This document shows, piece by piece, positions 1-10,350 of a DNA stretch of 64,000 bases. The DNA comes from Lactarius indigo (Eukaryota > Basidiomycota > Agaricomycetes > Russulales > Russulaceae): assembly GCA_025766275.1 (NCBI GenBank), contig JAFKAC010000002.1, positions 1,736,001 through 1,800,000 on the forward strand, read 5' to 3'. Every line of letters begins with the position of its first letter. Within the stretch, counting starts at the first letter, position 1. Made by a program: the position numbers and the translations under genes. The notes under the pieces were generated by a model that did not search any database, had not been told where the DNA came from, and worked only from the letters and a program-made list of their open reading frames with translations.

Positions 1-2306
1 AATACTTGATAGAGAGGAACGTGAAGTGTGCGCGTAGTTGGGCACATCCCGACCATAGGTCGCCTAGACCTTGAACAATCTATCGGACATCAATCAGCAC
101 ATGTACACCACCAAGACGACATCGCAGACTGTACCTGATTGAATAGGAGATGAGGCTAACCGTTGCTGGGCCACTTGGATCGTCGGGTCAGTAAAGCGGG
201 GGAACTGATCTTTCAGTCTGAGGGGAATGTTTTCTGTCTTCGCAATCCATATTTGGCCCCTCAAGGACTTGAACCCGACGCAAGAAATATGAACACGGAA
301 GCGGGAGGCATATACAAATTCGAATAGATCAGGCTGAATCCGACTAGTGTGCCAAAGATTTAGCTCTTCCAACGAGGCTAACTCCTCTGCATGTCGACGA
401 TGGTGAAAAAAAATGCCCTCAAGACCTCCCCAAAAGACATACCTTTCAACCTCAAAGCCTCAGTTCGGGTGCTGTTCTCCAGGATATGTAGCTTTTGCTG
501 AGAGGCCTCGATAGATGCCATTGTTTTGGCCTTTGCTGTTTCGAGGTTAATGAGCTTCTAAGTTCTAACGGTTTTAGTTTCGCACTTGCCTCTGAGACTT
601 CTGTGCGAAACTCGTTCAGAGCAGCACTGATCACTCGTGTTAGTCGCTTGTCTGCTACTAGGAACGAGGTTACGATACCCTTGTTCTGCAAGAGTGGCCT
701 TCAGTTCGGTCAGGTATTCCTGATCGTATTTTGCGATTTCGGTGGCGATGCTCTCCTCTTGCTCCAACTCTTTCATGACTTGTGCGTGCTCTTCTCGTAA
801 TGACGGTAAGAGGCTTTGGCTTCCTGAATCACAGACTCTAAAATACTGGCATCCTATGCGACGGTCAGACCAAGCTGTTACTAGCGCTGGGCGTAGTCTT
901 ACTTACTGAGCTTCGCGAAGCCCTGGTTGGCAACATCGTACAGCTGTTCTACCCACTGCAGCCTACAATCGTACCGCTGAGATCTTGCGGTGGCGTGATT
1001 GTCGGTTCTGATAAGTTTGGGTCGTCGCTAAGAGCATGCCAGCTGTCATGAAATAAGTAGAATGAAAGAAGACATACCGGCAATTCTCCCTGTGTCTGTT
1101 CGTCCACCATCGTATATTCTCGGAACAACATGGGGGTAACTTTTAGCGCTTCTGCCTCTGCTTGATGGTAAATTTCCTTGCTGTGTTCGACCCGCCTTCA
1201 TAAGTCAGCCGCAACACGGAAATACAGTTCGAGTTGACGCACGTCAACAGCCATCGTCACCACGTAGTCGGCCAGTGTTGTTCTTGCCCTTTGAGAAGAG
1301 GCCTGATGCCACGTAGATTGGAGCTGATGTATCATGAGCATTGGGGAGCAGCAAGTCGTCCAGGAAATGGATACCGGTCTCATTGAGGGATTGCTCGATG
1401 TCAGGGTCAGGGACGAGCTCAGGACAACCGCAAAACGTACTTTCAAAGTGTCCACAGGACATGAACACCAAGGGTAGTCAATACAAGATCTGAGCCGTTC
1501 GTGACCAAACTCCTCCACATCGCGCATCGGCCGTAGGTTTCCCTGATGTTGTGTGGTGGCTACTCGATCGTGGCGTAGATGTGGAAGCCCAGTGATACGA
1601 TCAATCGACCATACTGCACCCTTCAGCAGCCAGTGGGTATCTCGAGGTTGCCAAGATACTTGAGAAAATTCAGGATCAATATGATTATCGGTGGTTGTGA
1701 GAAAGTATCTGGAGAACTTACCCGGGGTGTCGCAACGGGCACAGGACCAGTACCTGGGTCTCCTCCGCAGTGGGTTGAGGGACATCTTCAACGACCTCCT
1801 CAGCAGATTGAGGGGGAGCGACTTGGATGGCCTCTTCTATGAACGGTTGGGGAGCAATTGGGACAGGCTCTTCGACAGGCCTGGGGATAGCCCGAACTTC
1901 CTTGTCAACGGGCTGTATGATGATGGCACGGGTTCCTCAACTGGATGAGGAACAATGACGCAAATGGTTCCTACACAACGGAGTGAACCCTATTCAACAT
2001 GCTTAATGAGAACCTACCGGTCTCGATAATGCTGTCGGAGATGATGCTCGAAGGGAAGGAAAAAGAATGGTTGGAGGAACGGTCGGGTGGCCGATGGAGA
2101 GACCAATATCGATGCTGCGACGATGCAGCCCCCAGAAATACGGACACCGACATCGATACGACATGCGTACGATGATTCTGCCTAGAGAGATAAGAGAAAT
2201 AATAGTTGAGCGAGCTAGCAGCATCGCTCCAGGGAAAGGGAAAGACTCACGCTGCCTCTGCCACTGGGCCGCCTATGTCCCCCCAGCCATCGTTTCCAAC
2301 CGCCTT
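1..2306 (-). pseudogene. Decayed multi-exon coding region of transposon copy T0
   Basis: On the minus strand there are several stretches with coding character but no continuous frame. One is an acidic, Pro/Glu-rich exon at about 1770-1935. Another is a Cys-rich block at about 1244-1471 that needs a +1 shift to join its upstream exon. A third is a helical, coiled-coil-like block at about 560-780 that also changes frame internally. A candidate intron donor and its flank at about 2205-2260 match about 26334-26390 inside T1 (roughly 75% over 50 bp by eye), so this looks like a second, older copy of a gene carried by that transposon. Retrotransposon B is inserted in one of its exons: the reading frame continues across the GCCTT duplication into the inverted block at 17900-17989. 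I do not recognise the product. It is called a pseudogene because at least three frame changes are needed. Confidence 0.5.
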
Positions 2307-2802
2307 TGTTACACTCCACCGGCGTTAGTCCGACTTGGACGCGAAGATGGCGTAATCGACTTAGCGAAAGTTAGGCGAATGGGAATCACGTGTCAACCCA
2401 ACGCGAGCTGAACAGGGGCACTCCGGCACACACTGCAGCTAAAGTATAGAGGCACTACCCCTTGGTAGGTAGATGTGGAGGCGCACTAAGGCAGGCAGAA
2501 GACGAGTCAAGATGGTGGATTGAAGAAGACCAAGATGGGGATCCTTGGTCTTCCGAGTCGACTACTTATACAGATACGCACGGGCTTTAAAGCGCCGCTG
2601 GAATAGTAACTATCCAATAGTGTAACTAGCTCGAACCCTAGTACAGCTATCCTAGGAATGAGTCATACATGAGTCACAATCACATGTGAACTACTATGCT
2701 GACTGATGCGATGTAAGAGTCCATGACTAATATCAATACCGGACCGTAGTCATAACCGGTCATGAGTCGTATGTAATGAGTCACCAAGTCCGTACTGTAA
2801 CA
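2307..2802 (-). repeat. 3' LTR of element B (complete, 496 bp)
   Basis: It begins TGTTAC and ends TAACA on the plus strand, giving TG...CA termini. It pairs with 17248-17632 plus the inverted 17990-18107. Those two parts sum to exactly 496 bp once the 7-bp duplication is counted once. GCCTT precedes it. This copy gives the uninterrupted reference for the damaged right LTR. Confidence 0.95.
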
Positions 2803-2815
2803 TCACCCCCTTTTC
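2803..2815 (-). other. Polypurine tract of element B
   Basis: Read on the minus strand it is GAAAAGGGGGTGA, directly before the 3' LTR, where the plus-strand primer of an LTR retrotransposon is expected. Confidence 0.75.
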
Positions 2816-2834
2816 AGGAGTGAGGCCCACCTCA

Positions 2835-3143
2835 CTAATCCGCTACCGATTCTTGCCTCATCTTCTCCACCTTGTCTTCCATCCGTGCTAGTATGTTAGC
2901 ACGCTCTAGGCGATAGAGACTGTCCTTTTTGTCATCCCTCACCATCTGCACCTCCATCTGCAGCTGCCAAATCCGCTTCTCCAGCTGGTCTTCAGCGAAT
3001 GCGAACTGCCGGAACCGGCGTAACTCCTGGGTGAGTGTGACATCCCCAATGCGCATTAATAACAGGTCAGTGGGATGTCGGTCACGGAGCAAGAAATATT
3101 CTTCGTGGGGTATGAATGCGCGGTTGTTCTTTGGGAGGTGAGG
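2835..3143 (-). pseudogene. 3' end of element B pol, cut off by element A
   Basis: This is the C-terminal approximately 100 codons of B Pol. The frame continues exactly from the piece ending at 10822 when element A and one copy of its TGAGG duplication are left out. The encoded tail aligns with the end of element A Pol: both finish in a charged, coiled-coil-like segment with a shared D-K-x-D-x-x-YRLERAN motif. The stop codon is at 2835-2837. It has no start of its own and is separated from the rest of pol by 7.7 kb. Confidence 0.9.
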
Positions 3144-3595
3144 TGTAACGCCGTCACAGCGTTAGCTCGACTTGAGCGTTTTGAAGGCGACTTTACGACT
3201 TAGCTGATCACGCCGGGGAAGGCGTATGGCACGAAGGCGGTTCTAGATACTCGAAGGCACTAGCAGGGTTTTAGACAACACTCTGACTAGCAGAGGCGAA
3301 CGATATTCGAGACAAGAAGTGACGATTGAAGAAGACCAAGATGGCGTATCTTGGTCTTCCGCAGCTACCTTAAATACAAGAAGAGCAGGCTTTCAAGCGC
3401 TGCTATGAGTCACCGTACCGTAGCGTCCAACGTATCGCGTAAGTACCGCAATCCTAATACTACTACTACCTGTACTAGGATCGAGTCATCCCTCAACGCC
3501 TAACTCCTATCGTAAATGCTAAGTCCATGACTAATCTACCTTACCGCCGTAGTCACAACCGGTACAGTAAGGGTTCTCGCGTAAGAACCGTAACA
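3144..3595 (-). repeat. 3' LTR of element A (452 bp)
   Basis: Starts TGTAACG and ends CGTAACA on the plus strand. It is 99.6% identical to 10370-10821. TGAGG precedes it at 3139-3143. Confidence 0.97.
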
Positions 3596-3608
3596 CCACC
3601 CCCTTCTT
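3596..3608 (-). other. Polypurine tract of element A
   Basis: Minus-strand AAGAAGGGGGTGG directly abuts the 3' LTR, the expected position and composition for second-strand priming. It is close to the tract of element B. Confidence 0.8.
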
Positions 3609-3625
3609 AGCGTGAGTCCCCAGAC

Positions 3626-6600
3626 TCACCGAAAGTCGCGCGCCGTCCACGTGGACTGCTCGTCGCTGATCCTTTCAAAGACGTTAGCCCTCTCCAGGCG
3701 ATAAATGCAGTCTTGCTTGTCGTCCCTCGCCGCGAGTCGCATGGCCTGGAGTTGGCGGATGCGAGCCGCGAGCCGCTCTTCTTCGTATGCGGCCGCCCGA
3801 TAACGCGTCACCTCCGCAGTAAGGGATTCGTCCCCGATGCGGTGCAGTGCGCGGTCCGTGATCTTGTCGGAGGCGAGGATGACTAGGTCCTCGTGGGCGA
3901 TGAAGGCGCGTCTCGCAGCCGGTAGCATCGGGAAGGCGTATAGGGGCTTGCCGTAGAGGTGGGGAGAGCCAGGAATGAGTCCCAACACAAAGGGGTTCGC
4001 ACCTCCGACAACCTGCACATGACTGGCGTTCCTCTCTATGCCGTCGGGTCCGGTGATGGGGAAATGAATGTAATGGGGCTGTCGATTCGCCCTGAACCCC
4101 TCAGGCGCAAGGACCTGCGCGGGGTCGTCGTCGTGCGTGATGGGGGTGTGTAATGCGACGCTGGGCAGTCGCACACGTCCTCGAGACATGGCGGTTCCGT
4201 CGGTATGGACGAGCCATGGGGTGATTCGGGGATCAGTAGGGTGGCTGTGCGTTCGAAGGAGGGGGTGTCTGACCGGGTAGTAATCCTCGTCGTCAGCGTG
4301 AGCTTCGTCGTTAGGGAGCGCTGCCTGCGCTGCCGCAACTCGCTCAATCTCCTCTGCGCTAAGCGCAGCTGTTCGTCGGCCCACTCCTTCGCCACTCTCC
4401 GCCAATCCTCCGCTGCTTCTAACTCCTGTTGGGTCTTCGAGAGGACGGTCGGCGGGGAGAATTCCCCGTGTGCCGATGAGGTCGTCACCTGGGGGGATAA
4501 CGGCAATCGGTTCTCGATTGCCGTTGTCGTCTCTGAAGATGTGAGGGACGGCATGCTGCTGCTCGTCGTCGGGCTGGTGAGTCGGGTCGGGGAACCTCTG
4601 TAGGACATTAGCCCACTCTTGAGCGGTGATATGCCCCGTTCGCATGTTTGCAGGTGTGTACGGAGTGAGCTGGACCTGTTGAACCACGGTTTCTTGGTCG
4701 TCTTCGATGAGGTTGGCGGCGTCTTGTGCGACTTGGTCGAGGAGGATCGCCGTGGTGACATGTCTGAGAGGAGAGGTGGGCATAGAAGTGCGGGTGGATC
4801 GGAGGTGAGAGGGATACTCTTCCTGATCGTTCATGGGTCGACTTTTAAGGGATCGCATGGCGGCTCGGCCCGCCTGATACGTCTCGATAGCTTCGGGTGC
4901 AAACACGTCGTCTTTGTCAACCCACTGATTCTCCGAGTCAGGGTAGCCCTTCCATTTGATGAGGTATTGGAGCTTTTTGCGGCGGCCGTAATGCCGTGAG
5001 TCCAGAACGGCCTCAACTTCATATTCTTCCTCCCCATCCACAAGATCCGGTGGTGGTCGTGGGAAGTTCTCGCCGTGTATCGTTGTGTTTTTGTACGGCG
5101 TGAGAAGATCTATGTGAAACACCGGGTGGATGCTCCACTGCGTGGGAAGTTCGAGGCGATAATTATAAGGGGACATCACCTGGATCACTTTGAATGGTCC
5201 GTGGCGTCGCGCCGCTAATTTCGCCGTGGGCTGATTGGTCCGAAGATGCTTCCCTTCTAACCACACTTGGTCGCCTACTTGATAACGGGGTGTGTTTCGA
5301 TGTTTCACCCATCCTTCTTGTGCCTTTTTGATGAGGCTCTGGGCCAACTGTCGTGCTTCTTTCAGTTGCGTCAGTCTGGTTATCACGTTTGGAATCGGGG
5401 ATGGCTTATCCGTCCAATCGGCTGTTGGGTTATAACCCATAAGCAGCATAAACGGCGATTGCTTTGTGTGCTCGTGGGGCCAGTTGTTGTGAGCGAATTC
5501 CGCTATAGGGAGATACGCCGCCCAGTTATCTTGCCGCTCGTTGGCCCAGAACCGCAGATACTGTTCTAGCCACTGATTGGTTCGCTCCGACTGCCCGTCC
5601 GTACGCGGGTGATATGCCGTTGATATGTTTTGTTTGATGCCTAAGATCCGGCATACCTCTTTGGTGAATTTCGATGTAAATCGGGGGTCGCGGTCGCTGA
5701 TGATTTTACGAGGTAATCCGAATCTTTTGAACACGTGATTGACGTACAGGATAGCCGTTTCCTCCGCCGTAATCTCCTCGTTGCAGGGGATGAATATTGA
5801 CGCCTTGCTACAGTCGTGGTCCGTAACTGTGAGGATACTGTCGTACGACTGGGAGATCGGCAGCTTTGTGATGAAGTCCAGGGCGATGGTGTGAAACGGA
5901 GGGGCATCCGTGATTGCAGTGATGGGGTATAATGGTGCGCGGGTCGGTCTTGTATTGACTTTGTTCCGCTGACAGTCAGCGCATCCGGTCACGTAGTCGT
6001 ATACATCTCGGCGAAGGCGTGGCCACCAGTAATGTCGTTCCACTATCCGTTGGGTCCTGCTGATGCCCGGGTGTCCGTGAACAGGAAGGTCGTGATGGTC
6101 GTGTATTATCGTCCGGTATGTAGTCATAGGTCCGGTGATTACCATTTTTCCGTCCTTGTACCATTCTCCTTCGATCTTCTTCAGCTGGTGCGCGTCGACC
6201 CACGCCTTGATGATAGCTGGGTCCTGAGTTCGTCTCGGTTGTTGCAGCATTGGGTGTATCCCCAGGGTACGCGCGACGTTAGTCGCTCGTATGAACACTT
6301 CAGGGGGAAGGACGACCACACCTTGATTATCCTCCTCTCCTTGGTCGTAGTCGGGTCGTCGAGATAAAGCGTCTGCCCTGCCATTGTTTTTTCCTTTGAT
6401 ATGATGGATTTCAAAGTTGTATTCCATCAGCTCCAGTACTTCCCGCGCGACCCTTCTGCTGATCTTCTGAGGGGTTTTCCAGTACTGGAGGTTGAGGTGG
6501 TCCGAAAATATCTTAATCTTGTGCGGGGACCCTGCGAGTAGGGGTCGCCAATGTCGGAGGGCTTTGACAATGGCAAGGAGTTCTAGGTCGTAGATGTCGT

Positions 6601-8377
6601 AGTTTCGTTCGGCTTCGTTCAGTGTTGCCGAGTAATAGCCTATTGGGTGCTTGCGACCATCACCTTTCTTTTGTAAGAGTACCGCACCTACCGCGAATCC
6701 CGATGCGTCAACTTCCAGCTCAAACTGGTCTTGTAAATTGGGGTGCGCCAGTACTGGTTCTTCGGTGACAAGGCATTTGAGCGTGTTGAATGCGCGGTTT
6801 TCTTCGTCTCCCCACTTCCATTCTGCGTCTTTCCTGGTTAGTCGGTTGAGCGGTCGTGCATGAGTGGCGAAACCTCGGATGAAGAGGCGGTAAAAGTTGC
6901 AGAATCCCAAGAATGATCGTACGTCTCTAACTTTGGTCGGCGTTGGCCAGTCCTTGATGCCACGGACTTTTACCGGATCCATGCGAGTCACCCCCCTTTC
7001 AAGGATTACCCCCAGGTAATCCATCCGAGGTTGGTGGAACAGGCATTTCTCGAGCTTGAAATAGAGGTCGTGCTCTTGGGCGACACGGAGGACGTCAGTA
7101 ACTGCCGCAATATGATCATCAGACGTGGCCCCTTCGCGTGTAGCGATACCAATGTCGTCCATATACACCCTGATGACAGTGCCGCGAGACTCGTGTTTAG
7201 CGATGGTATCTCGGTAGATGTGATTCATCATGGTTTGGAAGGTTGCCGGCGAGTTGGTGAGGCCGAAGAACATGACTGTTGGTTCGAAAAGTCCGAATTT
7301 GGTTTTGAAAGCTGCCTTTTCTTGGTCGCCGTCTCGTATGCGGATGTTATTATACCCCCAGCGAATGTCGAGCTTCGTATAAATGTAGGCATTGCTGAGG
7401 TCATAAATGAGGTCTTGGATTAATGGGAGTGGGTATTGGTTGCGTATCGTGTGCGAGTTGATAACGCGATAATCCTGTACAGGGCGTAGTTTTCCGTCCT
7501 TCTTTTTGACGAAGAAGAAGGATGATGCGTACGGGGACATCGAGGGTCGAAGATACCCTTGTTGGAGTTTCTCGTCTAGAAACTCCTTGAGTTTACCTTC
7601 CTCCTCCTGCGTGAGCGGGTATATTTTGCAGTCTATTGCTGAAGGCGTGTCAGGCTTAAAGTCAATGGCGTGATCCCATGGTCTAGCAGGGGGAAATCGC
7701 TGGGATGCGTCTTCACTGAAGAGCTTCTGGAAGGCGTGGTATACTGCTGGCAGTTCCACGGGATCTTCGTCCTTTTTTGCTCGGATGGCTAATTCCGTAG
7801 ACGTAGTTGCCCGCAAGTACGTATCTTCCTCGTCCATGTCGAGAATTATCGCTTCTTTTTGTTCATCAGTAAGCACCGACGCAATGATGGTATGGCGATT
7901 GAGACTGTCCTGCGTGCTGATCACGACCGGCATGATCTCCTCATGTACAACCGCATCCCTCCAGTTGATGGTTGGTTCGTAAGTTGCCAACCATGGATAC
8001 CCTAGGATAATTTCTTCGCTGCCGAGCTCTGTAATGAGGAAGCGCATAGTCCTGTGACATCCTTTGGCGTATACGTCTAGGTCGGTAAAATGAGTGATTG
8101 ACCCAGCTTTGTTTTCCGTATTGTCTATGTTCCAGATTTTTCGCGGTTTGGTCAGTGGTTGGGTGCCGATACCCATCCTTTTGACGAAGTTCGGATGTAT
8201 GAAATTGTCGGTGGCTCCGGAATCCACCAGTGCTTTTATGTCGGCCATTCGGTAATTCGTACGAATCGAGACTGGAATTCGAAGAGAACGAAAGCGCGTC
8301 ATGATTACAGAATTACAATTTAAAGCCCTCACCCAGGCCGATGGGTTCAGGCGCTCCGAAAACCCTCTTTTCCCCAC
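3626..8377 (-). CDS. pol: Pol polyprotein of element A (protease-RT-RNase H-integrase-chromodomain)
   Basis: The open frame is 1583 codons in the -1 frame relative to gag, with no ATG at its start (first codon GTG), so it is most likely made as a Gag-Pol fusion by frameshifting. Visible domains: retropepsin DSG at residues 52-54; reverse transcriptase about 245-425 with YMDD at 405-408; RNase H about 550-670 (first Asp in the VDAS motif near 558); integrase zinc finger H-H-C-C about 760-803; integrase core with D834, D895 and E931; chromodomain about 1118-1167 (YLIKWKGYPDSENQWV). About 415 residues follow the chromodomain. That tail includes a conserved globular-looking stretch (about 1420-1500) and a terminal coiled coil, both also present in element B. 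Order RT-RH-IN is typical of Ty3/Gypsy. The tail is longer than usual for chromoviruses and I know no function for it. Confidence 0.96.
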   Translation of the reverse strand: MGKRGFSERLNPSAWVRALNCNSVIMTRFRSLRIPVSIRTNYRMADIKALVDSGATDNFIHPNFVKRMGIGTQPLTKPRKIWNIDNTENKAGSITHFTDLDVYAKGCHRTMRFLITELGSEEIILGYPWLATYEPTINWRDAVVHEEIMPVVISTQDSLNRHTIIASVLTDEQKEAIILDMDEEDTYLRATTSTELAIRAKKDEDPVELPAVYHAFQKLFSEDASQRFPPARPWDHAIDFKPDTPSAIDCKIYPLTQEEEGKLKEFLDEKLQQGYLRPSMSPYASSFFFVKKKDGKLRPVQDYRVINSHTIRNQYPLPLIQDLIYDLSNAYIYTKLDIRWGYNNIRIRDGDQEKAAFKTKFGLFEPTVMFFGLTNSPATFQTMMNHIYRDTIAKHESRGTVIRVYMDDIGIATREGATSDDHIAAVTDVLRVAQEHDLYFKLEKCLFHQPRMDYLGVILERGVTRMDPVKVRGIKDWPTPTKVRDVRSFLGFCNFYRLFIRGFATHARPLNRLTRKDAEWKWGDEENRAFNTLKCLVTEEPVLAHPNLQDQFELEVDASGFAVGAVLLQKKGDGRKHPIGYYSATLNEAERNYDIYDLELLAIVKALRHWRPLLAGSPHKIKIFSDHLNLQYWKTPQKISRRVAREVLELMEYNFEIHHIKGKNNGRADALSRRPDYDQGEEDNQGVVVLPPEVFIRATNVARTLGIHPMLQQPRRTQDPAIIKAWVDAHQLKKIEGEWYKDGKMVITGPMTTYRTIIHDHHDLPVHGHPGISRTQRIVERHYWWPRLRRDVYDYVTGCADCQRNKVNTRPTRAPLYPITAITDAPPFHTIALDFITKLPISQSYDSILTVTDHDCSKASIFIPCNEEITAEETAILYVNHVFKRFGLPRKIISDRDPRFTSKFTKEVCRILGIKQNISTAYHPRTDGQSERTNQWLEQYLRFWANERQDNWAAYLPIAEFAHNNWPHEHTKQSPFMLLMGYNPTADWTDKPSPIPNVITRLTQLKEARQLAQSLIKKAQEGWVKHRNTPRYQVGDQVWLEGKHLRTNQPTAKLAARRHGPFKVIQVMSPYNYRLELPTQWSIHPVFHIDLLTPYKNTTIHGENFPRPPPDLVDGEEEYEVEAVLDSRHYGRRKKLQYLIKWKGYPDSENQWVDKDDVFAPEAIETYQAGRAAMRSLKSRPMNDQEEYPSHLRSTRTSMPTSPLRHVTTAILLDQVAQDAANLIEDDQETVVQQVQLTPYTPANMRTGHITAQEWANVLQRFPDPTHQPDDEQQHAVPHIFRDDNGNREPIAVIPPGDDLIGTRGILPADRPLEDPTGVRSSGGLAESGEGVGRRTAALSAEEIERVAAAQAALPNDEAHADDEDYYPVRHPLLRTHSHPTDPRITPWLVHTDGTAMSRGRVRLPSVALHTPITHDDDPAQVLAPEGFRANRQPHYIHFPITGPDGIERNASHVQVVGGANPFVLGLIPGSPHLYGKPLYAFPMLPAARRAFIAHEDLVILASDKITDRALHRIGDESLTAEVTRYRAAAYEEERLAARIRQLQAMRLAARDDKQDCIYRLERANVFERISDEQSTWTARDFR

Positions 8378-10350
8378 AAGTCCTGCAATATCAGGTCCTT
8401 GACTTCATCCGGCGCATTTGCAACTCCCGTGAGCCATTCTTTGGCACGTTCTTCAGCGGTCTTGCTGGTTGAGGCCGCTTGTATCTGGGCCGGCGGCTGT
8501 TCTTGTGCGTAGTAGTCGGTTTCCGCCGTCCGGACGTTAGATGGTCCGGGACTTTGCGGTTGCCACTGTCGTGGTTGTCTGGGATGGGGGCAATTTCGTG
8601 AGAGATGTCCCGGGGCGTTGCAGTTATAGCATAGAACTGTCCTGAGGTCTCGCCGCGACCCTCCTCTCCCCCGTCCTCTAACTCCCGGTCCCCCTCTTGG
8701 CGCGAAAGGGGGTTGGTTCGTATATGGTGGTTTTCCATAATCGATTTCTTCCGATCCTGCCAGTCGCGCCTTTGCTCGATCGGCGGAGGTGTCCATCGCC
8801 CATGGATTGGCGAGGTTCTGGGGGACGGTCCATCCGGCGTTACCTGTCTTTTTTGGTTTGTTGTCCTTGTATTCGTCCACTCGTGCGCGGATGTGGATGT
8901 AGTTGCGCTGTCGACGAAGCGTGGCTCGCTTCCATTCGTCGAATGTTTCCGGCTCATCTAGGTCGTAAGTCTTTTCGTAAAGTTTCTTCGGCAGCCCCTT
9001 GGTGAACAAGTCGATGGTTTGTGGGTCATTGAGGCGATACCCTGCCTTTCTGGCGGCCTCCTCGAACTCGTTGACGTATTTGTCGATATCTCCATCAACC
9101 ATCTTGAGCCCTTTTCGCAGAAGCGCTTGAGCCTGTTCTCGTTCTAGGGTATTGACGAACCTTTGGTTGAACCCTTCTGCTACCGCATTCCATAGATCTC
9201 TCGTGTGTTGATCTATCCCTCGTTGTATTTGTCGGTTGAGCCATTTGAGGTACGAAAGTACCCATTCGCTGACTGATATCCCTTTGATGTAGGAAAGGAA
9301 TAGGAGGCATCTTCGGTAGTCGTTGCGCATGACCGGGGTGTCGAGGTTCATTCCCCAGTATACATGCCATTGCGTGAGGAACGCGTCTACCTTAGTGCGG
9401 TCCCCGTCGAAGATGGTGGGAGGTTCACCTGTTAGTTTCTCGTGTCCGTGTCCTCCCCCAGGTGGGCCTCCCCCACCTCCTCCGCCTCCACCACCGCCTC
9501 CGCCTCCACCACCGCCTCCATTTGGCGGGTTGTTTGGAAGGTCCGGTGGGCTTCCTCCGCCCCCTGGTCGTCGAGGGAAGTCTCCTCCTGGAGGTCCTCC
9601 CCATCCCGGCGGAGGGTCGAGTGGCAGCCCTCGACTTCGAGTTTCTCCTGACGGAGGGTCTCCTTGATCGGGTCCAATGGCCCGAAAAATTGCTGCGTCG
9701 TCCGCGGTCATGCGATGTCCCGTCTCAGGGTTTATCGGCATGAGGTTTCGTTGGGATTCTTGTCTGATTGCTTCGGCTGCCTCCCGCGCCGCTTGTTCTC
9801 TCACATTCAGAATTTCTTCTGTTGTCATGGTAGTTGTTGCCATTTCTGCCGCGGGCGAGTGTACGTGAATGATTTCTGGCTGTTCTGAAATATGCAGGGA
9901 CTCAGCTCGTTGGATCGTATATTGCTCTATGGGTCCGACGCTTGCTGGTCTATCCTCCTCGCTCTGATCGTCTTCTTCGGTTTCTTCACTTACGGCTTCT
10001 CCAGTTGAATGTTCCCGTACTTGTCCGTCGATGGGTCCCCAATCTGCTCGCAAATTGAGTTCTCGTGCATCGATGTCGCACTGATATTGCCTTCCCGCTG
10101 GTCTCACTACGTCCCAGCGATGGTCTATGGGGTTCCACGTAACTTCTACCCAGCACAGATGGTCGAAATTGAACTCAACAGGTCGGAATCTTGTAGGTCC
10201 GTTAAATTCCACGAAATATCCCGTTTCGTCTCCTCGGTCTCTCCACCGAGCTGCTCCTAGGAATCGGGTCGGTACGTTACGATCTCCTCGTCGTTCTAAG
10301 TAGTATGGACGGAAACTTGTCCACTGGTCACGGGTATTGACAGTCGCCAC
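8347..10350 (-). CDS. gag: Gag protein of element A
   Basis: A 667-codon frame. Residues 1-115 form a conserved N-terminal region (shared with element B) that contains no Met. Residues 116-170 are acidic. A long poly-Gly tract lies near 285-305. The capsid-like retrotransposon gag domain is about 310-500 and a CCHC zinc knuckle (CYNCNAPGHLSRNCP) is about 595-609. The stop TGA is at 8347-8349. The first in-frame ATG is codon 170 (9843-9841). A TAA stop lies six codons upstream of the GTG at 10350, so the N-terminal region can only be made by near-cognate initiation in that interval (ATC, ATC or GTG; the GTG has A at -3 and G at +4) or through splicing. Gag forms the virus-like particle that packages element RNA. 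Confidence 0.93.
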   Translation of the reverse strand: MATVNTRDQWTSFRPYYLERRGDRNVPTRFLGAARWRDRGDETGYFVEFNGPTRFRPVEFNFDHLCWVEVTWNPIDHRWDVVRPAGRQYQCDIDARELNLRADWGPIDGQVREHSTGEAVSEETEEDDQSEEDRPASVGPIEQYTIQRAESLHISEQPEIIHVHSPAAEMATTTMTTEEILNVREQAAREAAEAIRQESQRNLMPINPETGHRMTADDAAIFRAIGPDQGDPPSGETRSRGLPLDPPPGWGGPPGGDFPRRPGGGGSPPDLPNNPPNGGGGGGGGGGGGGGGGGGPPGGGHGHEKLTGEPPTIFDGDRTKVDAFLTQWHVYWGMNLDTPVMRNDYRRCLLFLSYIKGISVSEWVLSYLKWLNRQIQRGIDQHTRDLWNAVAEGFNQRFVNTLEREQAQALLRKGLKMVDGDIDKYVNEFEEAARKAGYRLNDPQTIDLFTKGLPKKLYEKTYDLDEPETFDEWKRATLRRQRNYIHIRARVDEYKDNKPKKTGNAGWTVPQNLANPWAMDTSADRAKARLAGSEEIDYGKPPYTNQPPFAPRGGPGVRGRGRGGSRRDLRTVLCYNCNAPGHLSRNCPHPRQPRQWQPQSPGPSNVRTAETDYYAQEQPPAQIQAASTSKTAEERAKEWLTGVANAPDEVKDLILQDLWGKEGFRSA
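8368..8374 (-). promoter_or_regulatory. Candidate -1 ribosomal frameshift site (G GGA AAA)
   Basis: In gag codon phase the minus strand reads TGG GGA AAA, giving the heptamer G-GGA-AAA, which fits the X-XXY-YYZ slippery rule. It lies inside the 31-bp gag/pol overlap (8347-8377), and a -1 slip here enters the pol frame exactly. In element B the equivalent site reads TGG AAA AAG, which is only a partial match. Function is inferred from position and pattern. Confidence 0.6.

Noticed and set aside
4036..4761. Long open frames overlapping element A pol, on both strands
   Set aside because: They are shadows of the pol frame. They have no homology to element B in their own frame and no recognisable motifs.
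9323..9667. Plus-strand Pro-rich frame opposite gag
   Set aside because: It is the complement of the Gly-rich low-complexity tract of Gag.
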